From assembly GCF_002531755.2 (NCBI RefSeq), contig NZ_CP034998.1, positions 620,001 through 684,000 on the forward strand: 64,000 nt of DNA, given 5' to 3'. The position numbers were made by a program, and so were the translations under genes. Shown one piece after another: positions 7,725-15,268 of the stretch (position 1 is its first letter; each line of letters starts with the position of its first letter). Under the pieces are notes generated by a model that worked only from the letters and a program-made list of their open reading frames with translations, searched no databases and was not told the DNA's origin. Origin of the DNA: Rhizobium acidisoli. GTDB taxonomy: Bacteria > Pseudomonadota > Alphaproteobacteria > Rhizobiales > Rhizobiaceae.

Positions 7725-8996
7725 ATGCTGCTCGGGGTTATTGCCGACGATTTTACCGGGGCCGGGGACATCGCCAACACGATCGCGAAAGGCCTGCCGG
7801 GGCAGGGCGGCCTTCGCACCGTGCAATATCTCGGCATCCCGCCTAAAGCGGCTGCCGGCGATGTCGAGGCCGGTGTGATTTCGCTGAAGAGCCGATCGGT
7901 CGATGCGGCGATCGCCGTCAGACAATCGCTCGACGCGCTGCAATGGCTGCTCGATCAAGGCTGCGAACAGATCGTCTTCAAATATTGCTCGACCTTCGAT
8001 TCGACGCCGGCCGGCAATATCGGCCCGGTGGGGGAAGCGCTCGCCGAGGCCCTGGGCGTCAAGGGCGTCGTCGCCTGCCCAGCCTTTCCGGAAGCGGGGC
8101 GGACGGTCTATCAGGGGCACCTCTTCGTCAAGGACCGGCTGCTCAGCGAGTCCGGCCTGCAAAACCATCCGCTCAATCCGATGAGCGATGCCGATCTCCG
8201 CCGTTGGCTGCGGCTGCAGACCAATTCGGATGTCGGACATGTCGATATCGCCGCCGTTCGCAAGGGATCCCAAGCGATCGAGGCAGCCTTGCGCAGGAAT
8301 GCCGAAGAAGAGCGTGTGCTCGTCATCGTCGATGCGATCACGGATAGCGATCTCGTCGCCATTGGCCGTGCGGCGGCGGCGCATCGCCTTGTCACTGGCG
8401 GCTCCGGCATCGCCCTTGGTCTTGCCGCGAACTTCGTGGAGCGTGGGCTTGCGCGCGGCACAGACACCGGTTCGCCAGCTGTCGACGGGCCGGAGGCGAT
8501 CCTGGCCGGCAGCTGCTCCGGCGCCACACGGGAACAGGTGGAGATTCACGGACGCAACCATCCGATCCTGGCGATCGACGTGGCCGGGGTGATGGGCGGC
8601 AAGGTTGCGATGTCGGATCTGACCTCCTTTCTCCTCGCCAATCGGGGAAGGGCGCCGTTGGTCTATTCCTCCGGCAGCCCTGACGAGGTCCAGGCTATCC
8701 AGGCCCGCTTTGGCCGGGAGAAGGTCGCCGAGGCACTCGACAGGCTCTTTGCCGACACCGCCCAGGCCCTGATCGGCGCCGGCATCCGGCGGCTTGTCGT
8801 TGCCGGCGGGGAGACATCCGGCGCCGTCGTTTCGGCGCTCGATCTCGGGGCGCTGACGATCGGGCCCGAGATCGATCCCGGCGTCCCGGTTCTCATCTCC
8901 AACGGCGATGCGCCAGTGGCGCTTGCGCTCAAATCAGGCAATTTCGGCGCGCCGGATTTCTTCAGCAAGGCGCTGGAGAGGCTTTCAGGACGATGA
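7725..8996 (+). CDS. Four-carbon acid sugar kinase family protein (OtnK/DUF1537-like)
   Basis: A 423-residue kinase of the DUF1537 group, whose studied members phosphorylate 3-oxo-tetronates or related four-carbon acids. The N-terminal ADDFTGA motif (7-13), the substrate-loop segment YCSTFDSTPAGNIGP and the C-terminal nucleotide-binding motifs GGETSGAVVSAL and KSGNFG are all present. An oxidising dehydrogenase before the kinase and a carbon-carbon cleaving enzyme after it fit the usual oxidise, phosphorylate, cleave logic. No canonical OtnC class II aldolase follows; an RraA-type protein sits in its place. The stop overlaps the start of a 44-codon ORF (ATGA). Confidence 0.85.
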   Translation: MLLGVIADDFTGAGDIANTIAKGLPGQGGLRTVQYLGIPPKAAAGDVEAGVISLKSRSVDAAIAVRQSLDALQWLLDQGCEQIVFKYCSTFDSTPAGNIGPVGEALAEALGVKGVVACPAFPEAGRTVYQGHLFVKDRLLSESGLQNHPLNPMSDADLRRWLRLQTNSDVGHVDIAAVRKGSQAIEAALRRNAEEERVLVIVDAITDSDLVAIGRAAAAHRLVTGGSGIALGLAANFVERGLARGTDTGSPAVDGPEAILAGSCSGATREQVEIHGRNHPILAIDVAGVMGGKVAMSDLTSFLLANRGRAPLVYSSGSPDEVQAIQARFGREKVAEALDRLFADTAQALIGAGIRRLVVAGGETSGAVVSALDLGALTIGPEIDPGVPVLISNGDAPVALALKSGNFGAPDFFSKALERLSGR

Positions 8997-9127
8997 GTGC
9001 CGAAAGACAGTTACGCGGGCGCATCATCCGCCTGCTGCGCACGGATGTGCGGAAGCGGATGCTCGCGGCCGCCAGCGTTGAAGAACTGAAAGACCTATTG
9101 GGGCCTATTCAAGGAGAATCTCGATGA
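8993..9127 (+). CDS. Doubly coupled 44-residue micro-ORF between kinase and RraA-like genes
   Basis: An unrecognised small ORF of 44 codons plus stop. Its ATG overlaps the kinase stop in an ATGA (8993-8996), and its TGA overlaps the start of the RraA-like gene in another ATGA (9124-9127). It fills the gap exactly, in a frame open from end to end. The peptide is basic and looks helical (begins MSAERQLRGRIIRLLR, later SVEELKDLLGP), with no signal or membrane segment. The two overlaps suggest a real translated link, either a small protein or a coupling leader. It may be the stub of a lost gene. No homology is claimed. Confidence 0.55.
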   Translation: MSAERQLRGRIIRLLRTDVRKRMLAAASVEELKDLLGPIQGESR

Positions 9128-9597
9128 AAACCGCGGACCTGGTCGATGCGCATGGAGACGATGTCCATTTCTGCAACCTGCCTTTCCTGAAGCTCGGCAA
9201 GCGGACGTCCTTCGCCGGCCCGATCGCCACCGTGAAATGCTTTGAAGACAATGCCCTTCTCAAATCCGAGCTGCAGAAGCCGGGCGAAGGCCAGGTGATG
9301 ATCGTCGACGGCGGCGGTTCGAGCCGAGTGGCTCTTCTGGGCGACCAGATTGCCATGATCCTCAGAGATAATGGTTGGGCAGGCATCATCATCAACGGCG
9401 CGGTGCGCGATAGCGCCGAGATTAACGGCATGGATGTCGGCGTGTTCTGCGTGTCGGTCTCGCCGAAGAAATCCGTCAAGGACGGTGCGGGCAAAACCGG
9501 CATTCCCATCCAGTTCGGCGGCGTGACCTTCACCCCCGGCGCTTTCGTCTATGTCGATGCGGACGGTGTGTTGACGAGCAGCCGCGACCTGCGTTGA
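9124..9597 (+). CDS. RraA-family protein (HMG/CHA aldolase-like)
   Basis: A 157-residue RraA-fold protein. In catabolic operons this fold acts as 4-hydroxy-4-methyl-2-oxoglutarate or oxaloacetate-type aldolase/decarboxylase, rather than as RNase E inhibitor. Conserved parts are VDGGGSSRVALLGDQIA (phosphate/substrate loop) and AGIIINGAVRDSAE, whose RD pair contributes substrate and metal contacts. The protein appears full length for the family. Placed directly after a kinase and before an aldehyde dehydrogenase, it is the best candidate for the C-C cleavage step. AGGAG ahead of ATG 9124 supports the start. Confidence 0.85.
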   Translation: MKTADLVDAHGDDVHFCNLPFLKLGKRTSFAGPIATVKCFEDNALLKSELQKPGEGQVMIVDGGGSSRVALLGDQIAMILRDNGWAGIIINGAVRDSAEINGMDVGVFCVSVSPKKSVKDGAGKTGIPIQFGGVTFTPGAFVYVDADGVLTSSRDLR

Positions 9598-9669
9598 TGG
9601 GCGACCGCCACTGCCGAGCCCGGTCTGAAGAAACATCCGGCGGCATCAAGAAGAATGCAGGAGGCCAAC

Positions 9670-11085
9670 ATGATCGTCACGACAAACCCCGCAACCGGCG
9701 ACAGGCTCGCCGCCTACGACCTTCACGATGACGCCTATGTCGAGACGGCCCTGGCGGCGGCCGCAAATGCGCAGAAGATATGGCGGAAACGGCCGGTCGG
9801 GGAGCGCGTCCACCTTCTTCGCAACATCGCCAAAGCCCTGCGCGCCGGCAAGAGTCGCTACGCCGAAATGGTCACGCGGGAGATGGGCAAGCCTATCGTG
9901 GAGGCAGAGGCCGAGATCGAAAAATGCGCCTATAACTGCGATTTTTACGCCGAGCACGCGGCGGATTATCTGGCCGATGAGGCTCTGGTGTCGAATGCCT
10001 CGCAAAGCGCCGTTGTCTTCGACCCGCTCGGCGTCGTGCTCGCGATCATGCCGTGGAACTATCCTTTCTGGCAGTTCTTCCGTTTTGCAGCGCCGGCATT
10101 CGCGGCCGGCAACGGCGCCATTCTGAAGCATGCCAACAACGTTCCCGAATGCGCGCTGGCAATCGAAGAGATCATGCGAGAGGCGGGCTGCCCGGAGGGC
10201 CTGTTCGCCACGCTGCTGATCGAACCGTCGAAAGTGGCCGCAATCATTGCCGACGACCGCATCGCGGCGGTAACGCTGACCGGGTCGACCGAGGTGGGGG
10301 CGATCGTCGCATCGCAGGCCGGCAAGGCGCTGAAGAAACAGGTGCTGGAACTCGGCGGCTCCGATCCGTTCATCGTGCTTGCCGACGCCGACCTCGAGGA
10401 GGCGGCCACCGTGGCGGTGAAAGCCCGCTACATCAATGTCGGCCAGTCCTGCGTCAACGCCAAGCGCTTCATTGTCGAAGAAAGCATTGCCGACCGCTTC
10501 GTCGAACTTTTTTGTGCCAAGGTCGCCGCGCTGAAGATCGGCGATCCCATGGCGCGCGACACGAATATCGGCCCGATGGCGCGCGAGAACCTGATGACCG
10601 GTCTTCATGCCCAGGTCGAAAAGACGGTCGCGGCAGGCGCCAGGCTGATGGCAGGCGGCAAACCGCTCGACCGAGCCGGCTTCTACTACGCGCCGACGGT
10701 GCTCGATCACGTGCGTCCCGACATGGCGGCATTCTCAGAAGAAACTTTCGGGCCGGTCGCGGCCATTATCCGCGTGAAAGACGCGGTGGAAGCGGTTCGT
10801 CTGGCGAACCAGACGGAATACGGCCTCGGCTCCGCGATCTGGAGCAGGAACATCGAGCGCGCCCGACAGCTGGCGCGTGAAATCGATGCGGGCGCAGTCT
10901 TCATCAACGGCATGGTCGCCTCCGATCCCCGCTATCCCTTCGGCGGCATCAAACGCTCCGGCTACGGCCGGGAACTCGGGGTCTATGGGATCCGCGAATT
11001 CGTCAACATCAAGACTGTCTGGATCGGACCGGCCGTGGCGGCTGAGCCCGCCAAGAAAATCTCGGAAAAGGCAGGTGCGCAATGA
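9670..11085 (+). CDS. NAD(P)-dependent aldehyde dehydrogenase (succinate-semialdehyde dehydrogenase-like)
   Basis: A 471-residue enzyme oxidising an aldehyde to its acid. The catalytic cysteine is C261 in NVGQSCVNAKR and the general base E227 lies in VLELGGSDPF; the Asn of MPWNYPFW and the Rossmann loop TGSTEVG are present. The closest pattern is the SSADH/GabD-like group. ATG 9670 follows a strong AGGAGG, so the ATG fifteen bases upstream is less likely. The stop overlaps the cupin start. It probably oxidises the short aldehyde released by the aldolase step. Confidence 0.9.
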   Translation: MIVTTNPATGDRLAAYDLHDDAYVETALAAAANAQKIWRKRPVGERVHLLRNIAKALRAGKSRYAEMVTREMGKPIVEAEAEIEKCAYNCDFYAEHAADYLADEALVSNASQSAVVFDPLGVVLAIMPWNYPFWQFFRFAAPAFAAGNGAILKHANNVPECALAIEEIMREAGCPEGLFATLLIEPSKVAAIIADDRIAAVTLTGSTEVGAIVASQAGKALKKQVLELGGSDPFIVLADADLEEAATVAVKARYINVGQSCVNAKRFIVEESIADRFVELFCAKVAALKIGDPMARDTNIGPMARENLMTGLHAQVEKTVAAGARLMAGGKPLDRAGFYYAPTVLDHVRPDMAAFSEETFGPVAAIIRVKDAVEAVRLANQTEYGLGSAIWSRNIERARQLAREIDAGAVFINGMVASDPRYPFGGIKRSGYGRELGVYGIREFVNIKTVWIGPAVAAEPAKKISEKAGAQ

Positions 11086-11498
11086 CACAGCCGGCAATCC
11101 TGCGCCCGAAGGACATCAGCTCCAATGACCGTGGAAACGGGGCGCGCACCACGCCGCTGGTGACACGAAAATGCGGCTCAACCAGCATGATCAACGGCAT
11201 TACCGCCTTCGATCCGGGTGCGGCGATAGGGCTTCACAAGCACAATTGCGAAGAGAGCGTGATGATCCTCGACGGACAGGCGATCGCCGAGATCGATGGT
11301 GTCCAACATCACCTCGGACCCAACGACACGACCTGGATTCCGGCGAACATTCCCCACCGCTTCATCAACGCGTCGAAAACCGAGCCCATGCGGATCTTCT
11401 GGATCTATGCCTCGATCGATGCGACGCGCACCATGATCGCCACAGGTGAGGAGCGGGCGATCGATGCGGAACACCATCAGCCGGGGGCGAGATTATGA
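11082..11498 (+). CDS. Small cupin-domain protein
   Basis: A 138-residue single-domain cupin. Motif 1 is GLHKHNCEESVMILDGQA, giving the HxH and Glu metal ligands, and motif 2 includes PHRFIN with the last histidine. It is coupled to the aldehyde dehydrogenase by a four-base overlap and is the last gene of the operon. Such proteins serve as isomerases, dioxygenases or lyases on small acids. The role here is unknown, perhaps isomerisation of the acid-sugar substrate. Confidence 0.85.
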   Translation: MTQPAILRPKDISSNDRGNGARTTPLVTRKCGSTSMINGITAFDPGAAIGLHKHNCEESVMILDGQAIAEIDGVQHHLGPNDTTWIPANIPHRFINASKTEPMRIFWIYASIDATRTMIATGEERAIDAEHHQPGARL

Positions 11499-11519
11499 TC
11501 GTCGGCGCCGCCGCGATCG

Positions 11520-11548
11520 TTCGGGCGGTCGCGTAGCGTCCGCCCGAA
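11520..11548. terminator. Bidirectional hairpin terminator between cupin and bioY
   Basis: A perfect nine-base stem, TTCGGGCGG / CCGCCCGAA, with an eleven-base loop, lies between the convergent ends of the cupin gene (stop 11498) and bioY (stop at 11561). The flanking AT bases are weak T-tracts in both directions, so a shared terminator is likely. Confidence 0.5.
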
Positions 11549-11560
11549 ATCGTTTATGCT

Positions 11561-12127
11561 TTAGGCGCGGGCCGGCAGCAGGGGATAGCCGACCATGACG
11601 GCGCGGCCGAGGAGGGCGGCGACGAAGGCCTTGATCACATCGCCGGGAACGAAAGCCATCGAGCCGACGAAGGCTTTCGGGAAGCCGAGACCGGCGACCG
11701 TCGCGAGATAGGTGATGCCGAAGGCGTAGAGCACGACGATGCCGCCGACCATGGCGGTGAGGAAGAAGCTCACCGTCTGTACCAGGCCGGACTGCCGGTC
11801 GTTGATCAGCCGCTCGCTGAGATAACCGGTGACGAAGGCGGCAAAGATCCAGCCGATGAGGAAGCCGGCCGTCGGCGAGGCGAAGATGGCAAGCCCGCCG
11901 CGGCCGCCGGAAAGCACCGGCAAGCCGATGGCGACGAGCAGGAGCACGATCAGCACGGCAACGGCGCCGCGCCGGGCGCCGAGCACGACGCCGGCCATCA
12001 TGACGCCGAGCGATTGCGCGGTGATCGGCACCGGAATGAAGCCGAGCGGGATCGGCGGCAGCAGGCCGAGCGCCACGATGATTGCGGCAAAGAGGGCGGT
12101 GAGAACGAGGTCGCGGGTGCTCATCAT
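11561..12127 (-). CDS. bioY: Biotin transporter S component BioY
   Basis: A 188-residue integral membrane protein that binds biotin with high affinity and pairs with the BioMN energising module of an ECF transporter. Six hydrophobic segments are visible, and the first loop carries the BioY-typical PIPLGFIPVPITAQSLGVMM stretch. Later segments (VFGYLSERL-like VTGYLSERL, then VGSMAFVPGDVIKAFVAALLG) complete the family. It is the last gene of a minus-strand bioM-bioN-bioY operon, 21 bases after bioN. GC-rich bases suit chromosomal core content. Confidence 0.92.
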   Translation of the reverse strand: MMSTRDLVLTALFAAIIVALGLLPPIPLGFIPVPITAQSLGVMMAGVVLGARRGAVAVLIVLLLVAIGLPVLSGGRGGLAIFASPTAGFLIGWIFAAFVTGYLSERLINDRQSGLVQTVSFFLTAMVGGIVVLYAFGITYLATVAGLGFPKAFVGSMAFVPGDVIKAFVAALLGRAVMVGYPLLPARA

Positions 12128-12148
12128 GAATTCCGTGGTTAAAATTGG

Positions 12149-12757
12149 TTAACTTCCATGCCGCCGAATGCCACGCGCGTCAATCGCTGCGGCGATATTA
12201 TCCGCATCCTTGAGCGTCAGGATGATCAGCGGCGCAAGCAGGCTCGCCGGCCGGACCTTCAGCCCACGCGCCCTGTGTGCCTCGCGGATCGCCTGGTAAC
12301 GGTCAACGATTTCAGGCACGAAACGCAGGACCAGCCCCAACGCCAGGCCGATATCGTCGGCCCGAACCCGGCCGGTGCGCTCCAGCGGGCGGGCAAGTGC
12401 CGTCACTTCGTCGATGAAGGCGGTGATCGACGTGGTCGCGGTCACGGCGGCGGCGAGCAGCATCAGCGCCGTCAGCCGCAACGGCGGCACGAGCGCCTGC
12501 TGCCAGGGATTGAAGAGCAGGTTGAAGAGCGCGACGACGGCGATCGTCAGGAAGATCGGCCGCAGCCGCCGCAGCGCGGCGCCGAGCGGCAGGCCGACCA
12601 TGCTGTAGAGGATCGCCGCCGCCAGCACGGCGAGAGACAGCAGCACGAGATTGCCGGTGATGAACAGCAGGATGCTGAAGATCGCAAGCGACAGCAGTTT
12701 CACCCGCGGCGAAAGCCGATGCATTACGCTGTTGCCTTCGACATAGAGCGACTGCAT
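12149..12757 (-). CDS. bioN: Energy-coupling factor transmembrane protein BioN (EcfT/CbiQ-like)
   Basis: A 202-residue membrane coupling protein of the ECF biotin transporter. It begins MQSLYVEGNSVMHRLSPRVKLL, cut here from the family LHRLDPRVK motif, has about four to five membrane segments, and ends in the cytoplasmic coupling region with AIREAHRARG, the conserved Ala-Arg-Gly signature that contacts the ATPase. Its ATG overlaps the bioM stop (ATGA, 12754-12757 region), showing translational coupling with the ATPase. Confidence 0.9.
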   Translation of the reverse strand: MQSLYVEGNSVMHRLSPRVKLLSLAIFSILLFITGNLVLLSLAVLAAAILYSMVGLPLGAALRRLRPIFLTIAVVALFNLLFNPWQQALVPPLRLTALMLLAAAVTATTSITAFIDEVTALARPLERTGRVRADDIGLALGLVLRFVPEIVDRYQAIREAHRARGLKVRPASLLAPLIILTLKDADNIAAAIDARGIRRHGS

Positions 12758-13446
12758 CAGAGGACGATCTCCCTGTAGCGGGCGATCGCCTCCGTCGCCG
12801 GCGCATCCGCGGCAAGCCGCCCTTCATGAAACAGCAGCACCCGCTCGAAACCGGCGATCAGCTCCAGATCATGGGTGATGACGATGGCGCTTTCGGCAAG
12901 CCCGGCGATAATTCCTTCGACCAGCGCCCGGTTCTTGAGATCGAGTTGGTTGGTGGGTTCGTCGAGGATGAGAATGCCAGGCCCCGTCGCCAGCACCGAG
13001 CAGAGGGCTGCCACCTGCAGCTCGCCGCCGGAAAGCTCGTGCGCCCGGCGGCCGGCCAGCGCCTCGGCGCCGAAACGGGCCAGCACGCCCTCGACCTTCG
13101 CCTCGATCTCCGCCTTGGTGAAGCCGCGCCGCTTCAGCCCGAAGGCGATGTCGTCCCGGACGATCGGCATGATGATCTGGTTCTCTGGCGACTGAAAGAT
13201 GAAGCCGACATCGGCTGCCGCCGTCCTCTCGTCGGCCGTGTCGCGGCCGTTGACGGTGACCCGCCCGACCGTCGGCTTGGTCAGCCCGTTGATCAGCCGC
13301 GCGAAAGTGGTCTTGCCCGAGCCGTTCAGCCCGATGACGCCGATGCGTTTGCCGCTGATGCTAAGCGTCAGCGGCTGTAGCGCCACCCGCGCCCCGAAAC
13401 TGACCCCGGCACCTTCGAATTCTATATCCAAGCCAGTCCCTCGCAT
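12757..13446 (-). CDS. bioM: Biotin transporter ATPase BioM (EcfA-like)
   Basis: A 229-residue ABC ATPase driving the BioMNY transporter. Walker A is GLNGSGKTT (39-47), the Q-loop is FIFQSPENQ, the signature LSGGELQ, Walker B GILILDEPTNQLD and the switch histidine VITHDLEL. It is the first gene of the minus-strand operon. ATG 13446 is used; an in-frame TTG five codons later is an alternative, because the family homology starts at the DIEFEGAGVSF strand. A repeat element occupies the upstream intergenic region. Confidence 0.9.
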   Translation of the reverse strand: MRGTGLDIEFEGAGVSFGARVALQPLTLSISGKRIGVIGLNGSGKTTFARLINGLTKPTVGRVTVNGRDTADERTAAADVGFIFQSPENQIIMPIVRDDIAFGLKRRGFTKAEIEAKVEGVLARFGAEALAGRRAHELSGGELQVAALCSVLATGPGILILDEPTNQLDLKNRALVEGIIAGLAESAIVITHDLELIAGFERVLLFHEGRLAADAPATEAIARYREIVL

Positions 13447-13493
13447 CCTGCGACGCTGGAAAGCGCCTTCAATGGGCAGATCTGCGAAGACCA

Positions 13494-13630
13494 GCCCTCA
13501 TCCGGCTGCCGCCACCTTCTCCCCGCTTGCGGGGAGAAGGGATATGCCGCGACCTCTCCATCCCTCGCCAACGTCTCGCATGGCACGTCTCCTCTCCCCG
13601 CGAGCGGGGAGAGGGTTAGGGTGAGGGGCA
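13494..13630. repeat. RIME-like intergenic mosaic palindrome, copy 1
   Basis: A 137-base intergenic element between bioM and the ycaQ-like gene. It has two stem-loops, CTTCTCCCCGC-TTGC-GGGGAGAAGG and CTCTCCCCGCGAGCGGGGAG, flanked by gccctcatccg and gggtgaggggc ends. Near-copies occur at 31949-32086, 38485-38712 and 43237-43372. The form matches what I know as Rhizobium-specific intergenic mosaic elements; the family name is from memory. Confidence 0.75.
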
Positions 13631-13740
13631 GCCACTGGCGCCGACCTGATAGCAGTGCTTCTACAAAGAGCAAACCTCGCTGTCGACATCCGATAGCGAT
13701 ATCGGGTGGCTAGGAAGATTTTCCGCGTTATGATGCATCC

Positions 13741-14931
13741 ATGACGAATCTGCTCTCCAATTCCGACGCCCGCCGGGTCTTCCTCGCCAAGCAGGGGCTC
13801 AGCGCCCCGCCGAACCGCGCTTTGACCAAGGAGGGCCTGCTGCAGCTGATCGGCGAGCTGGGTTTCGTCCAGGTGGACAGCATCCAGACGGTCGAGCGGG
13901 CGCACCATCAGATCCTGTTTTCCCGCAACCAGACCTATCGGCGCGAGCACCTGACGGCGCTGCTCGAAAAGGACGGCGCGCTGTTCGAGCACTGGACGCA
14001 CGACGCCTCGATCTTGCCGAGCGCCTTCTTCGTCTATTGGAAGCACAAGTTCCGCCATCAGGAGAAGGTGATCGTCGAGCGCTGGCGCAAATGGCGCGGC
14101 GAGGGCTTCGAGGCGGCCTTCGAGGAGACCTATGAGCGCGTCGAGCGCGACGGCGCGATCCTGGCGCGCGACATCAAGGCCGACGGCCACGTTTCCGGCG
14201 GCTGGTGGAACTGGCATCCGAACAAGACGGCGCTCGAATATTTCTGGCACACCGGCAAGTTCGCCATCGCCGGCCGTTCGAACTTCCAGAAGATCTATGA
14301 TCTCACCGAGCGCGTCATCCCGGCCGAATTCCGCGAGCCGGAGGTGAGCCGCGAGGAATTTATCGACTGGGCCTGCCGCAGCGCGCTCAGCCGCCTCGGC
14401 TTTGCCACCCATGGCGAGATATCGGCCTTCTGGAGCCTCGTCTCGCCTGACGAGGCCAAGGCCTGGGTCGCCGCTCATCGCGACGAGCTGATCGAAGTGC
14501 TGATCGAACCGGCGCTCGGGGCCAAGCCGCGCCCCTCCTGGGCCTTTGCCGATTTTCTCTCGACGCTCGACAGCTACCCCGCCGCGCCGCCGCGCATCCG
14601 CGTGCTCAGCCCCTTCGACCCGATGATCCGCGACCGTAACCGCACCGAACGTCTATTCGGCTTCTTCTACCGCATCGAAGTCTTCGTACCCGAGCCGAAG
14701 CGCGAATATGGCTATTACGTCTTCCCGCTGCTCGAAGGCGATAGGCTGATCGGCCGCATCGACATGAAGGCGGATCGGAAGAAATCGACGCTCGATGTCA
14801 GGCGGCTCTGGCTGGAACCCGGTGTGAAACCTTCGGCGGGGCGGCTGGAGAAGCTGGAGGCGGAATTGGACCGGGTGGCGCGGTTTGCGGGGGTGGAGAA
14901 GGTTGTGTTGCTGGAGGGGTGGAGAGGATGA
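13741..14931 (+). CDS. Winged-helix DNA glycosylase-like protein (YcaQ/AlkX family)
   Basis: A 396-residue HTH_42 protein. Studied relatives (AlkZ, YcaQ/AlkX) unhook DNA crosslinks or bulky alkyl adducts as glycosylases. The catalytic loop reads Q44-V45-D46 in GFVQVDSIQTV, the QxD form expected of the YcaQ/AlkX branch rather than the QxQ of AlkZ. Further family blocks are HWTHDASILP and the C-terminal RVLSPFDPMIRDRNRTERLF and IGRIDMKADR. It appears complete and stands alone, facing away from bioM. Confidence 0.85.
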   Translation: MTNLLSNSDARRVFLAKQGLSAPPNRALTKEGLLQLIGELGFVQVDSIQTVERAHHQILFSRNQTYRREHLTALLEKDGALFEHWTHDASILPSAFFVYWKHKFRHQEKVIVERWRKWRGEGFEAAFEETYERVERDGAILARDIKADGHVSGGWWNWHPNKTALEYFWHTGKFAIAGRSNFQKIYDLTERVIPAEFREPEVSREEFIDWACRSALSRLGFATHGEISAFWSLVSPDEAKAWVAAHRDELIEVLIEPALGAKPRPSWAFADFLSTLDSYPAAPPRIRVLSPFDPMIRDRNRTERLFGFFYRIEVFVPEPKREYGYYVFPLLEGDRLIGRIDMKADRKKSTLDVRRLWLEPGVKPSAGRLEKLEAELDRVARFAGVEKVVLLEGWRG

Positions 14932-15060
14932 CGAATTATCCTCTGCCCGTCACCGCGCCCTCACAAGGGAGGCCGTGATAAGTGCCGGCCGAATGAAGCA
15001 CCAGCTGCGGTGCGTCTCTGTGCGCCGACGGTGAGTTTGGCAACAACGCCAACCACACTC

Positions 15061-15150
15061 GCCGTCATCCCAGGCCTCGAGCCTGGGATCCATGCCACGA
15101 CTACCGGTGGGTGCGGCCTGGATGCTCGGCTCAAGGCCGAGCATGACGGA
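15061..15150. repeat. Twin-hairpin intergenic repeat, copy 1 (within the 14932-15268 gap)
   Basis: Two perfect nine-base stem-loops lie in the 337-base gap between the ycaQ-like gene and ribB: ATCCCAGGC-ctcga-GCCTGGGAT (15067-15089) and ATGCTCGGC-tcaag-GCCGAGCAT (15122-15144). The outer ends are CCGTCAT and ATGACGG. The first hairpin recurs at 48074-48097. No gene is seen in the rest of the gap. Confidence 0.65.
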
Positions 15151-15268
15151 GAGTGGGGTGGGCAGGAGACACATTCACACCGCAGATGCCCGTATCAGCC
15201 GCCATCCGCTAGCGAAATCAGGCAGTCGGTCACGGCCTGAATTGATCGTGATGAGGGAGGAGAAACCC

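Noticed and set aside
7043..8561. Minus-strand frames opposite the amidohydrolase and kinase genes
   Set aside because: They are shadows; the plus-strand genes have strong motifs and operon spacing.
13690..13705. Palindrome CCGATA-GCGA-TATCGG between bioM and the ycaQ-like gene
   Set aside because: It does not match the BioR box I know (TTATAGATAA-type), and a six-base arm in this GC-rich DNA is weak evidence; not claimed as a biotin operator.
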